Assembly (NCBI GenBank): GCA_025774865.1
Contig: JALGZO010000609.1
Coordinates: 1-5,292, forward strand
Reading direction: 5' to 3'
Source of the DNA: a bacterium
GTDB taxonomy: Bacteria > ARS69
DNA: 5,292 nucleotides
The notes below the pieces were generated by a model. That model worked only from the letters and a program-made list of their open reading frames with translations, was not told the DNA's origin and made no database searches. Below, piece by piece: positions 3,958 through 5,292 of the stretch. Each line of letters starts with the position of its first letter. Position 1 is the first letter of the stretch. The translations under genes and the position numbers were made by a program.

Positions 3958-5292
3958 CTAGTTGACGGCGTGCAGTTCCCACCAGGCTCGAGCGCGCTCG
4001 TTGTCCCACGGTCTCTCGAACCTGATCCTCTCCAGACGCCCGGCGAGTTCATCTGCCCCGTCAGGACGGTCGTCGGGGTGCTTCGCCAGACAGGCGAGCA
4101 CGACGTCGTCGAGAGGCTCGGGGATCTCGAGCTCAGAGCGCTGTGACGGAGGAACGGGCTGAGCGGTGGCATGCTCGGTCAGCATTGCCATGGGAGTCTT
4201 GGCTGTGAATACGAGCTCGCCGGTGAGCAGCCAGTAGGCGACGCAGCCCATCGAGTAGATATCGGAGCGGTGATCGACCGGGCTTTGACCGGTGATCGCT
4301 TCGGGATACAGATAGGCGGGAGTACCGGTGATCGAGCCTTCGCGTGTGAGCTTCGGATCGGTCTCGTCACCAGCCTTGTCGTGCTTGACGAGTCCGAAGT
4401 CGAGCACTTTGACGAAGTCACGGTCCTCACCGTACTCGCACACGAAGAGGTTGGCCGGCTTGATGTCGCGATGGATCAGTTGACGGCGGTGGGCCTCGTG
4501 AAGCGAGTGGCAGGCCTGGATCAGCATGTAGACGGCACGTTGCGGTTCGATCGGGCCGAAGCGCTTCACGAGGGTCTCCATGTCGATGCCGTGGAGCAGT
4601 TCCATCACGTAGTAGAACGTACCGTCGGGAGTGAGTCCGTAGTCGTAGATGTCGACCGTGTGGGGTGATTGCAAAGTGGCGGTGGCCTGGACCTCGTGCT
4701 CGAAGCGCTGATTCAGCCTCTGGATTTGGCTTGGGTCCATACCAACGAAGACTTCGTGCTTGATGAACTTCACCGCTGCCGCCCGGGCCAGCATTCGGTG
4801 GCTGGCGACCCAAACCTCTCCCATTCCACCGCTCCCCAGATTCTTCTCCAGTCGGTAGCTGCCCATTTCCCGCGCCTCGGTAACGGACTTGCCCAGCTTG
4901 TAGACTACGTTCGACACCGCCACGCCCATGATCACCGAGAAGATCATTGCGAGGGTTACGAACACAATGGACCCTTCGGAGAACTGTACCCAGCCGAGGC
5001 TATCAGCCAGCCAGCGCGTCAGAGGCGACGTGGAGGCGGCAAGCACGATCGTGATGACAGCCGCCATCGACCGCATCGGTACGATCGCGGGAAAGAAGAC
5101 GACCCAGACCAGTGAGAACGAGAAATAGGACATGCCGAGCCTGATGGGGTCGGAATGGTACGTTGCGACGACGAGACACTCGGTGGCGCTGAACCACAAC
5201 GCGGCGAACACGCAGTAGGCCAGTCCGATGTTGATCAGAGCTCGTGATGAGAGCAGGCGTCGATGCACTGTCCATGCGGCCGCCAGCGAGAT
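3958..5292 (-). CDS. Transmembrane Ser/Thr protein kinase, PknB type (N-terminus beyond right edge)
   Basis: The frame is open from the TAG (3960-3958) to the right edge. A GTG at 5268 gives 436 residues, but the frame continues upstream without a stop, and related kinases carry more membrane sequence here, so the true start is probably outside. Numbering from that GTG, residues 11-122 contain about four hydrophobic segments (near 11-33, 47-66, 68-80, 100-122). The catalytic domain follows: P-loop LGSGGMGEVW (144-153), ATP lysine K167, helix-C glutamate E190 or E192, HRDIKPAN (266-273), LDFGLVK (289-295), DIYSMG (336-341) and the conserved arginine R401. The protein ends soon after the kinase fold (ARAWWELHAVN). 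The active residues are all present, so it should be a working kinase with its catalytic domain in the cytoplasm and the sensor in the membrane part. Oddity: the APE motif reads YPE (321-323). Its broken paralogue lies at 1150-1466. Substrates are unknown. Confidence 0.9.
   Translation of the reverse strand: MSLAAAWTVHRRLLSSRALINIGLAYCVFAALWFSATECLVVATYHSDPIRLGMSYFSFSLVWVVFFPAIVPMRSMAAVITIVLAASTSPLTRWLADSLGWVQFSEGSIVFVTLAMIFSVIMGVAVSNVVYKLGKSVTEAREMGSYRLEKNLGSGGMGEVWVASHRMLARAAAVKFIKHEVFVGMDPSQIQRLNQRFEHEVQATATLQSPHTVDIYDYGLTPDGTFYYVMELLHGIDMETLVKRFGPIEPQRAVYMLIQACHSLHEAHRRQLIHRDIKPANLFVCEYGEDRDFVKVLDFGLVKHDKAGDETDPKLTREGSITGTPAYLYPEAITGQSPVDHRSDIYSMGCVAYWLLTGELVFTAKTPMAMLTEHATAQPVPPSQRSELEIPEPLDDVVLACLAKHPDDRPDGADELAGRLERIRFERPWDNERARAWWELHAVN

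Noticed and set aside
4171-4668. Plus-strand open frame of 165 codons opposite the kinase
   Set aside because: Antisense shadow of the kinase catalytic domain; no ribosome binding site and no family features.
1150-5292. Kinase copies as ends of a composite mobile element
   Set aside because: Similarity is at protein level with diverged DNA, the copies are of unequal length, and no transposase, terminal repeats or target duplications were seen.

Overview
The window is GC-rich bacterial chromosome, probably from a soil- or sediment-type lineage outside the classical model phyla. It carries a membrane-anchored Ser/Thr kinase of the PknB type, a secreted WDGxxW-repeat propeller protein, a five-haem periplasmic cytochrome and a CIA30-domain protein. 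That mix is common in Myxococcota, Gemmatimonadota, Planctomycetota and uncultured relatives, but the sequence alone does not settle the phylum. No RNA gene, CRISPR array, transposase or origin was recognised.

Left part (1-983, minus strand). A strong sigma70-type promoter (TTGACA, 17-bp spacer, TATCTT; 983-955) overlaps two 7-bp direct repeats and reads leftward. Downstream lie three gene remnants in a row: the N-terminus of a small membrane protein with a good ribosome binding site (869 to about 771), the C-terminus of a UspE-like universal stress protein in another frame (763-608), and the C-terminus of an unrecognised protein (about 590-390). The last overlaps the start codon of a CIA30-family secreted protein (399 to beyond base 1). 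This looks like an operon partly collapsed by deletions, with the CIA30 gene still readable.

Middle (1084-2920, plus strand). A divergent AT-rich promoter candidate with a perfect 17-bp palindrome in its spacer precedes a broken Ser/Thr kinase fragment (about 1150-1466). The fragment keeps HRDIK and DFG. Immediately after it, with a good Shine-Dalgarno, is an intact 478-residue multihaem c-type cytochrome with five CxxCH sites and a C-terminal beta-sandwich-like half.

Right part (2948-5292, minus strand). A secreted propeller-repeat protein with one frameshift (3770-2948) converges on the cytochrome gene across only 27 bp. Upstream of it, in the same orientation, is a transmembrane Ser/Thr kinase whose catalytic domain is complete and whose N-terminus lies beyond the right edge. 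This kinase is a paralogue of the broken plus-strand fragment.

Together, the window has three readable proteins (two cut by the edges), one frameshifted gene and four remnants. The genes suggest envelope electron transfer plus kinase signalling. No direct functional link between the kinase and the cytochrome is shown by the sequence. I did not find convincing evidence of an undescribed system. The most notable features are the decay of several genes around one intact cytochrome and the two well-formed divergent regulatory regions.
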